NCBI GenBank assembly: GCA_016780525.1 | Contig: JADHLR010000041.1 | Span: 1 to 11,564, forward strand | DNA length: 11,564 bases | Direction of reading: 5' to 3' | Origin: Candidatus Puniceispirillum sp. | GTDB taxonomy: Bacteria > Pseudomonadota > Alphaproteobacteria > Puniceispirillales > Puniceispirillaceae | Shown here: positions 1 through 6,459 of the stretch, piece by piece | Layout: every line of letters starts with the position of its first letter | Numbering within the stretch: the first letter of the stretch is position 1 | The notes under the pieces: model-generated | The model's input: the letters and a program-made list of their open reading frames with translations, nothing else | What the model was told of the DNA's origin: nothing | The model's database searches: none | Program-made: the position numbers and the translations under genes

Positions 1-42
1 GCGATTTAATCAAGTCCTGTTTCGCGCCACCCCGCCGAAATA

Positions 43-62
43 ATCTGCCAGCTTGGGCAGAT
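43..62. repeat. Inverted repeat 1 upstream of lipB
   Basis: ATCTGCC (43-49) and GGCAGAT (56-62) are perfect 7-base complementary arms around a 6-base loop. It directly follows the TAA at 41-43. Neither strand has a clear T-tract after it, so it is not a standard terminator. Confidence 0.55.
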
Positions 63-91
63 GGACACCCCCACCAATTGCCCCCCGACAG

Positions 92-116
92 TGGCGCGGC
101 CTAGCCAATCGCGCCA
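92..116. repeat. Inverted repeat 2 upstream of lipB
   Basis: TGGCGCG (92-98) and CGCGCCA (110-116) are perfect 7-base arms around an 11-base loop. The loop contains a smaller GGC/GCC pairing. There is no T-tract on either side. Confidence 0.55.
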
Positions 117-140
117 TTCGGCTGTATCATGCAGCACATC

Positions 141-163
141 CGCGGATCGTCACAGGCTCCGCG
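141..163. repeat. Inverted repeat 3 upstream of lipB
   Basis: CGCGGA (141-146) and TCCGCG (158-163) are perfect 6-base arms with an 11-base loop. A weaker pairing of CGCA/CA (164-170) with TGTGCG (182-187) would continue the structured region up to the possible GTG start of lipB at 183. Confidence 0.45.
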
Positions 164-200
164 CGCAACATAACCACCCCTTGTGCGGATTGTTTCTGCT

Positions 201-854
201 ATGCGCAAAAACGCTTTATCTGGCGGGTCGCCCCACTGGCGGCATTTTGACGGGTTACAGCCCTATGCGCCGCTGGTGCAATCGATGCAGGAACATGCGG
301 CTGCGATACGGGCTGAGGGCGCGGCTGAGGCGGTCTGGCTGTTGCAGCATGAAGCTGTCTATACCGGCGGCACATCGGCGCGTGACGCTGATTTGCTGGC
401 GCCGGGGGATGTTCCGGCGCTGCGCAATGGGCGCGGTGGGCAATGGACCTATCATGGCCCCGGCCAGCGCATTGCCTATGTCATGCTGGATATTGCCGCG
501 CGTGGGCATGATGTGCGGGCGCTGGTGCATGGGCTGGAAAGCTGGGTGATTGCCAGCCTTGCTGATTGCGGTGTTGCCGGGCATCGCCGCGACGGCCTTC
601 CCGGGATCTGGGTGCAAACAGGCAACAGCCCGTCCGGCATGGATAAAATCGCCGCCATTGGCATCCGCATCAGCCGCTGGGTCAGCTGGCATGGGCTGGC
701 GATAAATCTTGACCCGGAGCTGGCAGCTTTTGACGCGATTGTGCCATGCGGTGTGCGTGATGGCGGGGTGACCTCGCTGGCGGCGCTTGGTGTGCAAATC
801 TCGATGCCACAGCTCGACCAGCGGTTACAGGCGCGGTTTCACGATTTTTTCTAG
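201..854 (+). CDS. lipB: Octanoyltransferase LipB
   Basis: LipB moves the octanoyl group from acyl carrier protein to the target lysine of lipoyl domains (E2 subunits, GcvH). It is the first step of lipoate synthesis, before LipA adds sulfur, and acts in the cytosol. The protein is 217 aa from the ATG at 201, normal for the family. Seen in it: the substrate-pocket motif RGGQWTYHGPGQ (about residues 78-89), then the KIAAIGIRISRWVSWHG segment with the catalytic lysine at about 149, and IVPCGV with the catalytic cysteine at about 183. The start GLQPY near the N-terminus lines up with E. coli LipB. An in-frame GTG at 183 would add six residues. Neither start has a clear Shine-Dalgarno, and I prefer the ATG because it already covers the homologous region. 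It is the only plus-strand gene, and its TAG ends immediately next to the stop of the convergent small gene. Confidence 0.95.
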   Translation: MRKNALSGGSPHWRHFDGLQPYAPLVQSMQEHAAAIRAEGAAEAVWLLQHEAVYTGGTSARDADLLAPGDVPALRNGRGGQWTYHGPGQRIAYVMLDIAARGHDVRALVHGLESWVIASLADCGVAGHRRDGLPGIWVQTGNSPSGMDKIAAIGIRISRWVSWHGLAINLDPELAAFDAIVPCGVRDGGVTSLAALGVQISMPQLDQRLQARFHDFF

Positions 855-1265
855 TCAGTCCGCAGCACCGACATCTAAATCGGCAAGATATTCAAGAAGC
901 GTGGCAACGGCACGTTCGGCATCGGCCAGCAGCCAGCGCGCGGCATCGCTCTCACCCATCAGACCATCGGTCGGCTGTTCGTGATGCAAAATGCCATTGC
1001 GCCGCCGCCGCAGCCAGCCAAGCGCCGCCTTATTGCCAGCAAAGCTAAAGGCCGCCCCGTCAAGATAGCCAGCCGGCCCGGCATCTTCATGCGCCACCAC
1101 ATCGATCAATGCCGCGGCCAATGCTACCACCGCCAAAGGCAGTCCGGCAGCGGCGGCGGCACATAAATCACGCCATAACGCCTGTGCATGCGGCCCCAGA
1201 TCCGCATCATTATAGGCGGACAGCCGACCAAGCGATTGCGGCGACAGCCTGAGCGCGACGTTCAT
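855..1265 (-). CDS. Small protein with HEPN-like RNxxxH motif
   Basis: Not a family I can name. From the ATG at 1265 it is 136 aa and looks all-helical: likely helices at about 22-40, 43-58 and 105-130. A central motif block (about 67-104) holds YLDGAAF, the stretch GNKAALGWLRRRRNGILHHE and DGLMG. RNGILH (R89 to H94) fits the R-polar-xxx-H signature of HEPN ribonuclease or RNA-binding domains. That is a motif match only, so an RNA-related role is inference. The start is chosen because ATGA overlaps the TGA of the ATP12 gene, with AGG seven bases before it, a classic coupled start. A longer reading from 1373 would lie inside the ATP12 gene and gives low-complexity Arg/Ala sequence. It is the last gene of the rluC-ATP12 cluster, converging on lipB. 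Confidence 0.8.
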   Translation of the reverse strand: MNVALRLSPQSLGRLSAYNDADLGPHAQALWRDLCAAAAAGLPLAVVALAAALIDVVAHEDAGPAGYLDGAAFSFAGNKAALGWLRRRRNGILHHEQPTDGLMGESDAARWLLADAERAVATLLEYLADLDVGAAD

Positions 1266-1975
1266 GTGCCGGCCTGCGGCTGGTCTGGCAGCAATTGCAG
1301 AAACCGCGCTGCCTCGGCCAGTTCGGCGCGGATATAATTTTGCCGGTCTTCGGCCTCGTAATCGCGCCCCCATTTTTCATTTTGCCATAATTCATCCAGA
1401 AAAGCGGTGTTGAATAGCTGTTCAGCGTCCAGCCGGCCGGCCACAAACCCCAGCCCCAGAACCAACGACCCACCAAGGCTGACAGCCCGGTGCAAAGCCC
1501 CCAACCGCCAGGCATCAAATTGCTGCAAGGCATCATGAAAGCCGCCGGCATGCGGCTGGTTCACCGGCATAATGCCGGTTGCCACCTCTAGACTGACACC
1601 AAATGCGCTGTCTGCCCATTCCAGCCAGGGTTGCCAGAATTGCTGCTGGCGCGCCGCCAGATCATCATCATCGGCGCGATAGCATAACAAATCATTATCA
1701 CCATAGCCGGCAAGCTCGCAAACGATCGCCGGTTGTTGCGGCATCACCCTGTCGAGCACCGTCACCGCAAGGCTGAATAGCGGCATGCTGGCCGCATCAA
1801 TATGTTCGTCCTGCGCCCGCCATTCGTCGGCCACCGCGGCGGCCAAAGCCGGTGATGGCAGATGCAGCAGCTCACCTGCCGGTGACCGTAGCATGCGATT
1901 GTCGAGCTTAATCACCCAGCCATCGTCACCCGCATCGGTTGTGACATCTTTGTAAAACCGTTTTTTTGCCTGCAT
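1262..1975 (-). CDS. ATP12-type F1-ATPase assembly chaperone
   Basis: ATP12-family proteins bind the free alpha subunit of F1 ATP synthase and keep it from aggregating until it joins beta; the family is shared by Alphaproteobacteria and mitochondria. The product is 237 aa from the ATG at 1975, usual for the bacterial form. Seen in order: KRFYKDV near the N-terminus, the LDNRMLRSPAG segment, EWRAQ, a DNDLLCYRA block mid-protein, and the C-terminal DELWQNEKWGRDYEAEDR block, all family hallmarks. An ATG at 1984 would add MDS, but AGGA at 1987-1984 lies eight bases from the 1975 ATG and nothing suitable precedes 1984. With the 1975 start, the rluC stop is one base upstream (TAGCATG), so translation is probably coupled. 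The downstream small gene overlaps its stop by ATGA. Confidence 0.93.
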   Translation of the reverse strand: MQAKKRFYKDVTTDAGDDGWVIKLDNRMLRSPAGELLHLPSPALAAAVADEWRAQDEHIDAASMPLFSLAVTVLDRVMPQQPAIVCELAGYGDNDLLCYRADDDDLAARQQQFWQPWLEWADSAFGVSLEVATGIMPVNQPHAGGFHDALQQFDAWRLGALHRAVSLGGSLVLGLGFVAGRLDAEQLFNTAFLDELWQNEKWGRDYEAEDRQNYIRAELAEAARFLQLLPDQPQAGT

Positions 1976-1976
1976 G

Positions 1977-2966
1977 CTATCCATCCTGAAAACGCCAGCC
2001 TTGTGGCGGCAATGCCAACCCTAACTGTTCCATGCTGGCGGCGAAATGCGGCGATAGCGGTGCGGTAATCACCTTGCCATCGGTCAGCTTGACCTGCCAG
2101 GCGTGAAGATGCAGCCGGCGCGCCACCACCCCGCCCGGATGCGCCGCCTCGCCGGCATATTTCCCATCGCCGCAAATCGGTGTGTTGAGATGCTGCATAT
2201 GCACGCGCAGCTGATGGGTACGCCCACTCAACGGGCGCAATGCCATCAGCGATAATTTACGTCCGGCATGGTCAATCCGGCGAAACAATGTGGTGGCATC
2301 CTGTCCATCGTCATCGACAACCATTTTTTCACCCAGCTTACCCGCCAGTTTTTTAAGCGGGGCACGGATCTTGCCATGTTCCGGCGGCAACCCCATGACA
2401 ATCGCCAGATAGGTTTTTTCGATCTGGTGTCGCCGAAACGCTTCGGTCAAGGCGCGCGCTGACTCGAGGGTTTTGGCCAGCAGCAACACACCGCTTGTAT
2501 CCTTGTCGATGCGATGCACCAGCCGCAACCTGGTGTCGCTGCGTGACGCCAGCGCCTGCAGCATGCCATCCACATGCGTGGCAATCGATGTGCCACCCTG
2601 CACCGCCAAGCCGCTTGGTTTGTTGATCGCCAGCCAGCCGCGTCCTTCGGCCAGAAACATATCGTCAAATTGCTGTCGCAGGCTCGAACTGGCGACGATT
2701 TTTGGCGATCCGGGTGATTTTTTTTCGGCCACCGGTTGCAGATCGGGTGGCAGCCGCACAATCTGCCCGGCCAACAGACGGTTATTGGCTTTCGCCTTGC
2801 CGCCATCGACCCGGATCAGCCCGTTACGCAGCATCCGCTCGATAGAGCCTTGCGCCAACCCCGGCACAAGCCGCCGCAAAAACCGGTCAAGACGGCTATC
2901 ATCCTCGTCCGGCGGCACTGTCTCAAAACGCCATTGCACAGGTTTTTTCTCTACCGACCCAGTCAT
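1977..2966 (-). CDS. rluC: 23S rRNA pseudouridine synthase, RluC-type
   Basis: RluA-family enzymes isomerise uridine to pseudouridine. RluC of E. coli acts on 23S rRNA positions 955, 2504 and 2580 around the peptidyl-transferase centre. This 329-aa protein has an N-terminal S4 RNA-binding domain (about residues 24-73, RLDRFL to GQIVRLP), then the catalytic domain: INKPSGLAVQGG (114-125), the signature HRIDKDTSG (151-159) with catalytic Asp154, and SGRTHQLRVH (247-256). Length and domain order match RluC better than the shorter RluA; RluD is the main alternative. The ATG at 2966 is used because it precedes the S4 domain by a normal distance; its Shine-Dalgarno is weak. A gap of 102 bases separates it from rarA, and its TAG sits one base before the ATP12 gene start. 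Confidence 0.93.
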   Translation of the reverse strand: MTGSVEKKPVQWRFETVPPDEDDSRLDRFLRRLVPGLAQGSIERMLRNGLIRVDGGKAKANNRLLAGQIVRLPPDLQPVAEKKSPGSPKIVASSSLRQQFDDMFLAEGRGWLAINKPSGLAVQGGTSIATHVDGMLQALASRSDTRLRLVHRIDKDTSGVLLLAKTLESARALTEAFRRHQIEKTYLAIVMGLPPEHGKIRAPLKKLAGKLGEKMVVDDDGQDATTLFRRIDHAGRKLSLMALRPLSGRTHQLRVHMQHLNTPICGDGKYAGEAAHPGGVVARRLHLHAWQVKLTDGKVITAPLSPHFAASMEQLGLALPPQGWRFQDG

Positions 2967-3068
2967 TCATCAGCCCAAAGTTATTTGTGTAACGGCGTTG
3001 TCATTGCCACAGCCCAAGCTGTTTGACCAGTCAGAAACCGCAAAACACGCATTTGTTGAAGCGCCCCG

Positions 3069-4376
3069 TCATGTGGATGGATCGCCCCCCTGTTTGGCAG
3101 CGCGCAAACGATCCCAATAGGCAAGACGTTTCGCAATTTCGCGTTCATAGCCACGTTCAACCGGATGGTAATAACGCGCCCGTGGCATATCATCGGGAAA
3201 GCAATTTTGTCCGGAAAACCCGTCGGGATCATCATGGTCATAGGCGTAATTGGCGCCATAGCCAAGATCTTTCATCATTTTTGTCGGGGCATTCAAAATA
3301 TGTGCAGGTGGCGGCAGCGAGCCGGTTTGCGCGGCGGCGGCGGTGGCTTGCTTAAAGCCCCGATACGCCGCATTCGATTTTGGCGCGGTCGCCAGATAAA
3401 TCACCAAACAGGCGATGGACAGATCCCCCTCGGGACTGCCAAGGCGTTCATAGGCCTGCCATGCGGCCAATGCCCGCGACACCGCCTCGGGTTCGGCAAG
3501 CCCGACATCTTCGGCTGCAAACCGGGTCAAACGCCGCAAAATATAATGCGGATCCTCGCCACCGGCCAGCATCCGGCCCAACCAATACAGCCCGGCATCC
3601 GCATCAGATGCGCGCAGCGTCTTATGCAATGCCGACATCAGATTATAATGTTGATCCCCGGCCTTATCAAAAGCTGGCGCCCGCGCCGCAACAATCTGCA
3701 CCAATGCCGCTGTATCAAGCTGCGGCTGCGGCGGCCGGTCGATCAGCAGCGCCGCCATATTGAGCAAATAACGCCCATCCCCATCCGCCATCGCGCATAA
3801 ATCTGCCCGCGCCGCGGTATCCACCGGCAAATCATGCCCGATATGCGCCTCCAGACGCCGCAAAATAGCCTCTAGAGCGGCTGTATCGAGACGGTTCAGC
3901 ACCAACACCTGCGCCCGCGACAACAGCGCCCCATTCAACGCAAATGACGGGTTTTCCGTCGTTGCCCCGACCAATGTCACCGTGCCGTCTTCAACCCGTG
4001 GTAACAGCCCGTCCTGTTGCGCTTTGTTAAACCGATGCACCTCGTCAACAAACAGCAGGCTGCGCCGTCCGGCCTGTCGGTTTTGTTCGGCGCGGGCAAA
4101 GACTTTCCGCAGCTCGGCCACCCCGTCAAAAACCGCAGATACCGGTTCAAACACCATATCGGCGGCCCCGGCCAATAAACGGGCGATGGTGGTTTTACCC
4201 GTGCCGGGCGGCCCCCATAAGATGATTGACCCTAAACTGCCCTGTGCCAGCATCATCCGTAACCGGCCGTCCGGGCCTAACAAGCTGTCCTGCCCAACAA
4301 CATCATCAAGTGTTTTGGGGCGCAATAATTCTGCGAGTGGTGCCGGCGTGGCGGTGCCCAGATCAAGCTCTTCCAT
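3069..4376 (-). CDS. rarA: Replication-associated recombination ATPase RarA (MgsA)
   Basis: RarA/MgsA is a clamp-loader-like AAA+ ATPase, related to eukaryotic WRNIP1/Mgs1, that acts at stalled replication forks with SSB. From the ATG at 4376 the protein is 435 aa, within the family's usual range. Seen: Walker A GPPGTGKTT (about 55-63), Walker B LLFVDEVHRFN (107-117), sensor 1 GATTENPSF (137-145), a putative arginine finger SR (153-154), and the MgsA C-terminal tetramerisation region (about 245-415) including GGEDPHYILRRL and PKSNAAY. An ATG at 4388 would add MIQG. Neither start has a usable Shine-Dalgarno. I prefer 4376 because a consensus -35 at 4411-4406 with a weak -10 would place transcription start almost on that ATG, and because the resulting N-terminus resembles other family members. 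It follows the rplQ terminator directly. Confidence 0.95.
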   Translation of the reverse strand: MEELDLGTATPAPLAELLRPKTLDDVVGQDSLLGPDGRLRMMLAQGSLGSIILWGPPGTGKTTIARLLAGAADMVFEPVSAVFDGVAELRKVFARAEQNRQAGRRSLLFVDEVHRFNKAQQDGLLPRVEDGTVTLVGATTENPSFALNGALLSRAQVLVLNRLDTAALEAILRRLEAHIGHDLPVDTAARADLCAMADGDGRYLLNMAALLIDRPPQPQLDTAALVQIVAARAPAFDKAGDQHYNLMSALHKTLRASDADAGLYWLGRMLAGGEDPHYILRRLTRFAAEDVGLAEPEAVSRALAAWQAYERLGSPEGDLSIACLVIYLATAPKSNAAYRGFKQATAAAAQTGSLPPPAHILNAPTKMMKDLGYGANYAYDHDDPDGFSGQNCFPDDMPRARYYHPVERGYEREIAKRLAYWDRLRAAKQGGDPST

Positions 4377-4383
4377 ACCCTGT

Positions 4384-4411
4384 ATCATCTATGAAGCGAC
4401 CGAGCTGTCAA
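4384..4411 (-). promoter_or_regulatory. Candidate rarA promoter
   Basis: On the minus strand, a perfect TTGACA (4411-4406) is followed after 16 bases by GATGAT (4389-4384), four of six matches to TATAAT. The predicted transcription start is about 4377, next to the ATG at 4376. The -35 shares its first base with the tail of the upstream terminator T-tract. The weak -10 keeps confidence moderate. Confidence 0.4.
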
Positions 4412-4445
4412 AGAAAAAAGGGCCGCCAATTGGCGACCCCTTCAA
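4411..4445 (-). terminator. Rho-independent terminator of the rpsM-rplQ unit
   Basis: In the minus-strand direction, AAGGG (4442-4438) pairs with CCCTT (4422-4418), and CGCC (4435-4432) pairs with GGCG (4427-4424), around an AATT loop. A one-by-two internal loop lies between the two helices. Six T residues follow (4419-4414, the first in the stem), then CTT. It lies 23 bases past the rplQ stop, ending the ribosomal-protein transcript before rarA. Confidence 0.85.
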
Positions 4446-4467
4446 AACGCGTAAAAATGACGTTGAT

Positions 4468-4902
4468 CTAGGCAGCGGCACCAGCCTCAACATCATTAGC
4501 GTCCATATCCTGCGTTGGGCCAGAATCCTGACCACGCGCATCCTCGTCACGATCGACCAGCTCGATCACCGCCATCGGCGCCGAGTCACCATAGCGATAG
4601 CCGGCTTTTAGCACCCGCGTGTAACCACCAGCCCGCTCGGCATAACGGGGGCCCAAAACCTCAAACAGTTTTTTCGTTACCGCATCATCACGCAACCGCG
4701 CAAAAGCCAAACGGCGTGCATGTAGATCGCCGCGCTTGCCAAGTGTGATCAGACGTTCAACAACCGGTCGTAATTCCTTGGCCTTTGGCAAAGTTGTCAC
4801 GATCTGTTCATGTTTGATCAGCGCCTGTGCCATGTTGCGAAACAACATTTGGCGGTGCTGCGAGGTACGGTTCAGTTTCCGACCAGCATTGCGATGACGC
4901 AT
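4468..4902 (-). CDS. rplQ: 50S ribosomal protein L17
   Basis: L17 is a large-subunit protein bound near the peptide-exit side of the 50S particle. The 144-aa product begins with the highly conserved MRHRNAGRKLNRTSQHRQ block, followed by LIKHEQIVTTLPKAKELR (about 28-45), both family hallmarks, and the GGYTRVLK segment. The C-terminal 25 or so residues are acidic and low in complexity (RDEDARGQDSG onward), an extension seen in several alphaproteobacterial L17 proteins. AAGGAG lies eight bases before the ATG. It is the last gene of the alpha-type operon, 41 bases after rpoA, and is followed by the terminator at 4411-4445. Confidence 0.98.
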   Translation of the reverse strand: MRHRNAGRKLNRTSQHRQMLFRNMAQALIKHEQIVTTLPKAKELRPVVERLITLGKRGDLHARRLAFARLRDDAVTKKLFEVLGPRYAERAGGYTRVLKAGYRYGDSAPMAVIELVDRDEDARGQDSGPTQDMDANDVEAGAAA

Positions 4903-4943
4903 TTTATTTCTCCTTAGATCCTAATTCAAAACGCTGACGAAGA

Positions 4944-5957
4944 TTAGAAAGGTTCGTCAAGACGCCGGGCTAATTCTTCAACATTTTCAGGCGGCCAGTT
5001 GGCCACATCCATCCCAAGCTCAAGGTTCATGCCTTTCAGCACTTCCTTAATCTCGTTCAGCGATTTACGGCCAAAGTTTGGTGTCCGCAGCATTTCGTGC
5101 TCGGTTTTCAACACCAGATCGCCAATATAAACAATGTTGTCATTCTTCAGACAATTGGCTGAACGAACCGACAATTCAAGCTCATCAACTTTACGCAGCA
5201 AATTCCGGCTGAATGGCAGCTCTGGCTCGGATGGTGCTGGCTCGCCTTTTGGCTCTTCGAAATTGATGAATGTCTGCAACTGTTCCTGCAAAATACGCGC
5301 GGCATATGCCACCGCATCATCAGGCGTGATAGAGCCATCGGTTTCGATTGTCAGCAGCAGCTTGTCATAATCGGTGATCTGACCAACACGCGCATTTTCA
5401 ACCTTGTAAGCAACCTGCTTGACCGGGCTGAAGATGGCGTCAATTGGAATCAGACCAATCGGTGAATCTTCGGCGCGCAGCGCGCTCGCCGGCACATATC
5501 CCTTGCCTGTATTAACGGTCAGCTCCATCGCCAATGATGCACCTTTATCGAGATGGCACAACACATGGTCAGGGTTCATAATGTCAATATTGGCGCTTTC
5601 CGAGATCATCCCGGCTGTCACCGTTGCCGGGCCTTCGGCATTCAACCGCAGACGCTTTGGCCCTTCGGCATCCATACGCACGGCAACGCCCTTCAGATTC
5701 AACACCAGATCGGTCACATCTTCGCGCACGCCCGGAATCGACGAAAACTCATGCACAACGCCTTGGATCTGCACGGACGTTACCGCCGCACCTTGCAGCG
5801 ACGACAATAACACCCGCCGCAATGCGTTACCAATGGTAACACCAAAACCACGCTCGAACGGGCCAACGGCCACAACCGCCTGACTTTGGTTATATTCGGA
5901 AACTTTGATTTCCATTTCGTCTGGCTTTTTCAGATCCAGCCAATTCTTTTCAATCAT
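4944..5957 (-). CDS. rpoA: RNA polymerase alpha subunit
   Basis: Alpha dimerises to seed core RNA polymerase assembly; its C-terminal domain contacts UP elements and activators. The 337-aa protein has the N-terminal dimer/assembly domain (about 1-230) with GFGVTIGNALRRVLLSSL (37-54), a linker rich in Glu and Pro (about 233-250), and the alpha-CTD (about 255-325) with LSVRSANCLK, NDNIVYIGDLV, TPNFGRKSLNEIK and NWPPE. The CTD retains the Arg265-type DNA-contact residue within SVRSANC. AAGGAC lies before the ATG. It sits in its usual place between rpsK and rplQ, with no rpsD gene before it. An unusually strong hairpin lies in the 79-base gap upstream. Confidence 0.99.
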   Translation of the reverse strand: MIEKNWLDLKKPDEMEIKVSEYNQSQAVVAVGPFERGFGVTIGNALRRVLLSSLQGAAVTSVQIQGVVHEFSSIPGVREDVTDLVLNLKGVAVRMDAEGPKRLRLNAEGPATVTAGMISESANIDIMNPDHVLCHLDKGASLAMELTVNTGKGYVPASALRAEDSPIGLIPIDAIFSPVKQVAYKVENARVGQITDYDKLLLTIETDGSITPDDAVAYAARILQEQLQTFINFEEPKGEPAPSEPELPFSRNLLRKVDELELSVRSANCLKNDNIVYIGDLVLKTEHEMLRTPNFGRKSLNEIKEVLKGMNLELGMDVANWPPENVEELARRLDEPF

Positions 5958-5982
5958 GGCGATGTCCTTTTAATCAAGGTTT

Positions 5983-6013
5983 GCGGCACTTGGCTGCTGT
6001 CGCAGCCTGCCGC
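5983..6013 (-). promoter_or_regulatory. Strong hairpin in the rpsK-rpoA spacer
   Basis: On the minus strand, GCGGCA (6013-6008) pairs with TGCCGC (5988-5983), and the inner GGCTGC (6007-6002) pairs with GCAGCC (5997-5992), closed by a GACA loop (6001-5998) and with a three-base AAG bulge (5991-5989) on one side. That is 12 base pairs. No T-tract follows, so it is not a terminator. It ends about 13 bases before the rpoA Shine-Dalgarno. Confidence 0.7.
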
Positions 6014-6036
6014 TGAAAATTCGGCAAAAAAGGCAG

Positions 6037-6432
6037 TTAAACGCGGCGCCGCTTACGGGGACGACAGCCATTATGCGGGATCGGTGTCACATCGCGGATT
6101 GATGTCACATTGAAACCAACTGACTGCAACGCGCGCAATGCTGACTCACGGCCTGAACCGGGGCCACGAACCTGAACATCAAGCGACTTCATGCCATGTT
6201 CCGCAGCTTTCTTGCCAGCATCTTCAGCTGCCAATTGTGCGGCGAAAGGTGTTGATTTACGCGAGCCTTTAAAGCCCATACCACCAGCCGACGCCCAGGC
6301 GATCGTATTGCCCTGTACATCTGTAATGGTAACCATGGTATTGTTAAATGTGGAATTCACATGTGCAACACCATTTGAGATATTTTTCCGCTCGCGACGA
6401 CGAACTCGGCCTTGGCTAGGTTGTTTTGCCAT
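6037..6432 (-). CDS. rpsK: 30S ribosomal protein S11
   Basis: S11 sits on the platform of the 30S subunit near the mRNA exit and E site. The product is 131 aa, standard length. Seen: NGVAHVNSTFNNTMVTITD (about 21-39), GGMGFKGSRKSTPFAAQ (50-66), VRGPGSGRESALRAL (about 87-101), and the conserved tail DVTPIPHNGCRPRKRRRV. GAGGAG stands before the ATG at usual spacing. The gene follows rpsM by 27 bases. The next gene is rpoA rather than rpsD, the order expected in Alphaproteobacteria. Confidence 0.99.
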   Translation of the reverse strand: MAKQPSQGRVRRRERKNISNGVAHVNSTFNNTMVTITDVQGNTIAWASAGGMGFKGSRKSTPFAAQLAAEDAGKKAAEHGMKSLDVQVRGPGSGRESALRALQSVGFNVTSIRDVTPIPHNGCRPRKRRRV

Positions 6433-6459
6433 TGATTTGGACTCCTCGGGTCAGCGTGA

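Larger units (their letters stand above)
1..200. other. Left flank, no recognisable gene
   Basis: I recognise no complete gene here. The plus frame starting at base 2 runs open from the window edge to a TAA at 41-43 and could be the tail of an upstream gene, but about 13 codons are too few to judge. The frame starting at base 3 is also open, to about base 110. Minus-strand frames are broken by stops. The stretch contains three inverted repeats, listed separately. I see no convincing promoter for lipB. Confidence 0.5.

Noticed and set aside
2..43. Open plus-strand frame from the window edge ending in TAA, as the tail of an upstream gene
   Set aside because: About 13 codons with no recognisable motif; a competing frame is also open. 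It cannot be decided without sequence to the left.
255..797. Long open frames antisense to lipB and similar long frames across rarA, rluC, rpoA and secY
   Set aside because: They overlap clearly identified genes, show no family motifs, and are explained by codon bias of the real genes.
1266..1373. Longer start for the HEPN-like gene at 1373
   Set aside because: The added sequence is Arg/Ala-rich, lies within the ATP12 gene in another frame, and the ATGA overlap at 1265 is a better start.
3009..3022. ACAGC/GCTGT hairpin between rarA and rluC as a terminator
   Set aside because: Only five base pairs and no T-tract on the minus strand. I also found no convincing promoter in 2967-3068.
6013..6060. 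Terminator after rpsK using the TTTTTT run and GCGGCGCCGC
   Set aside because: The GC palindrome has no room for a loop and the T-run is not adjacent to a proper stem; rpoA follows in the same unit.
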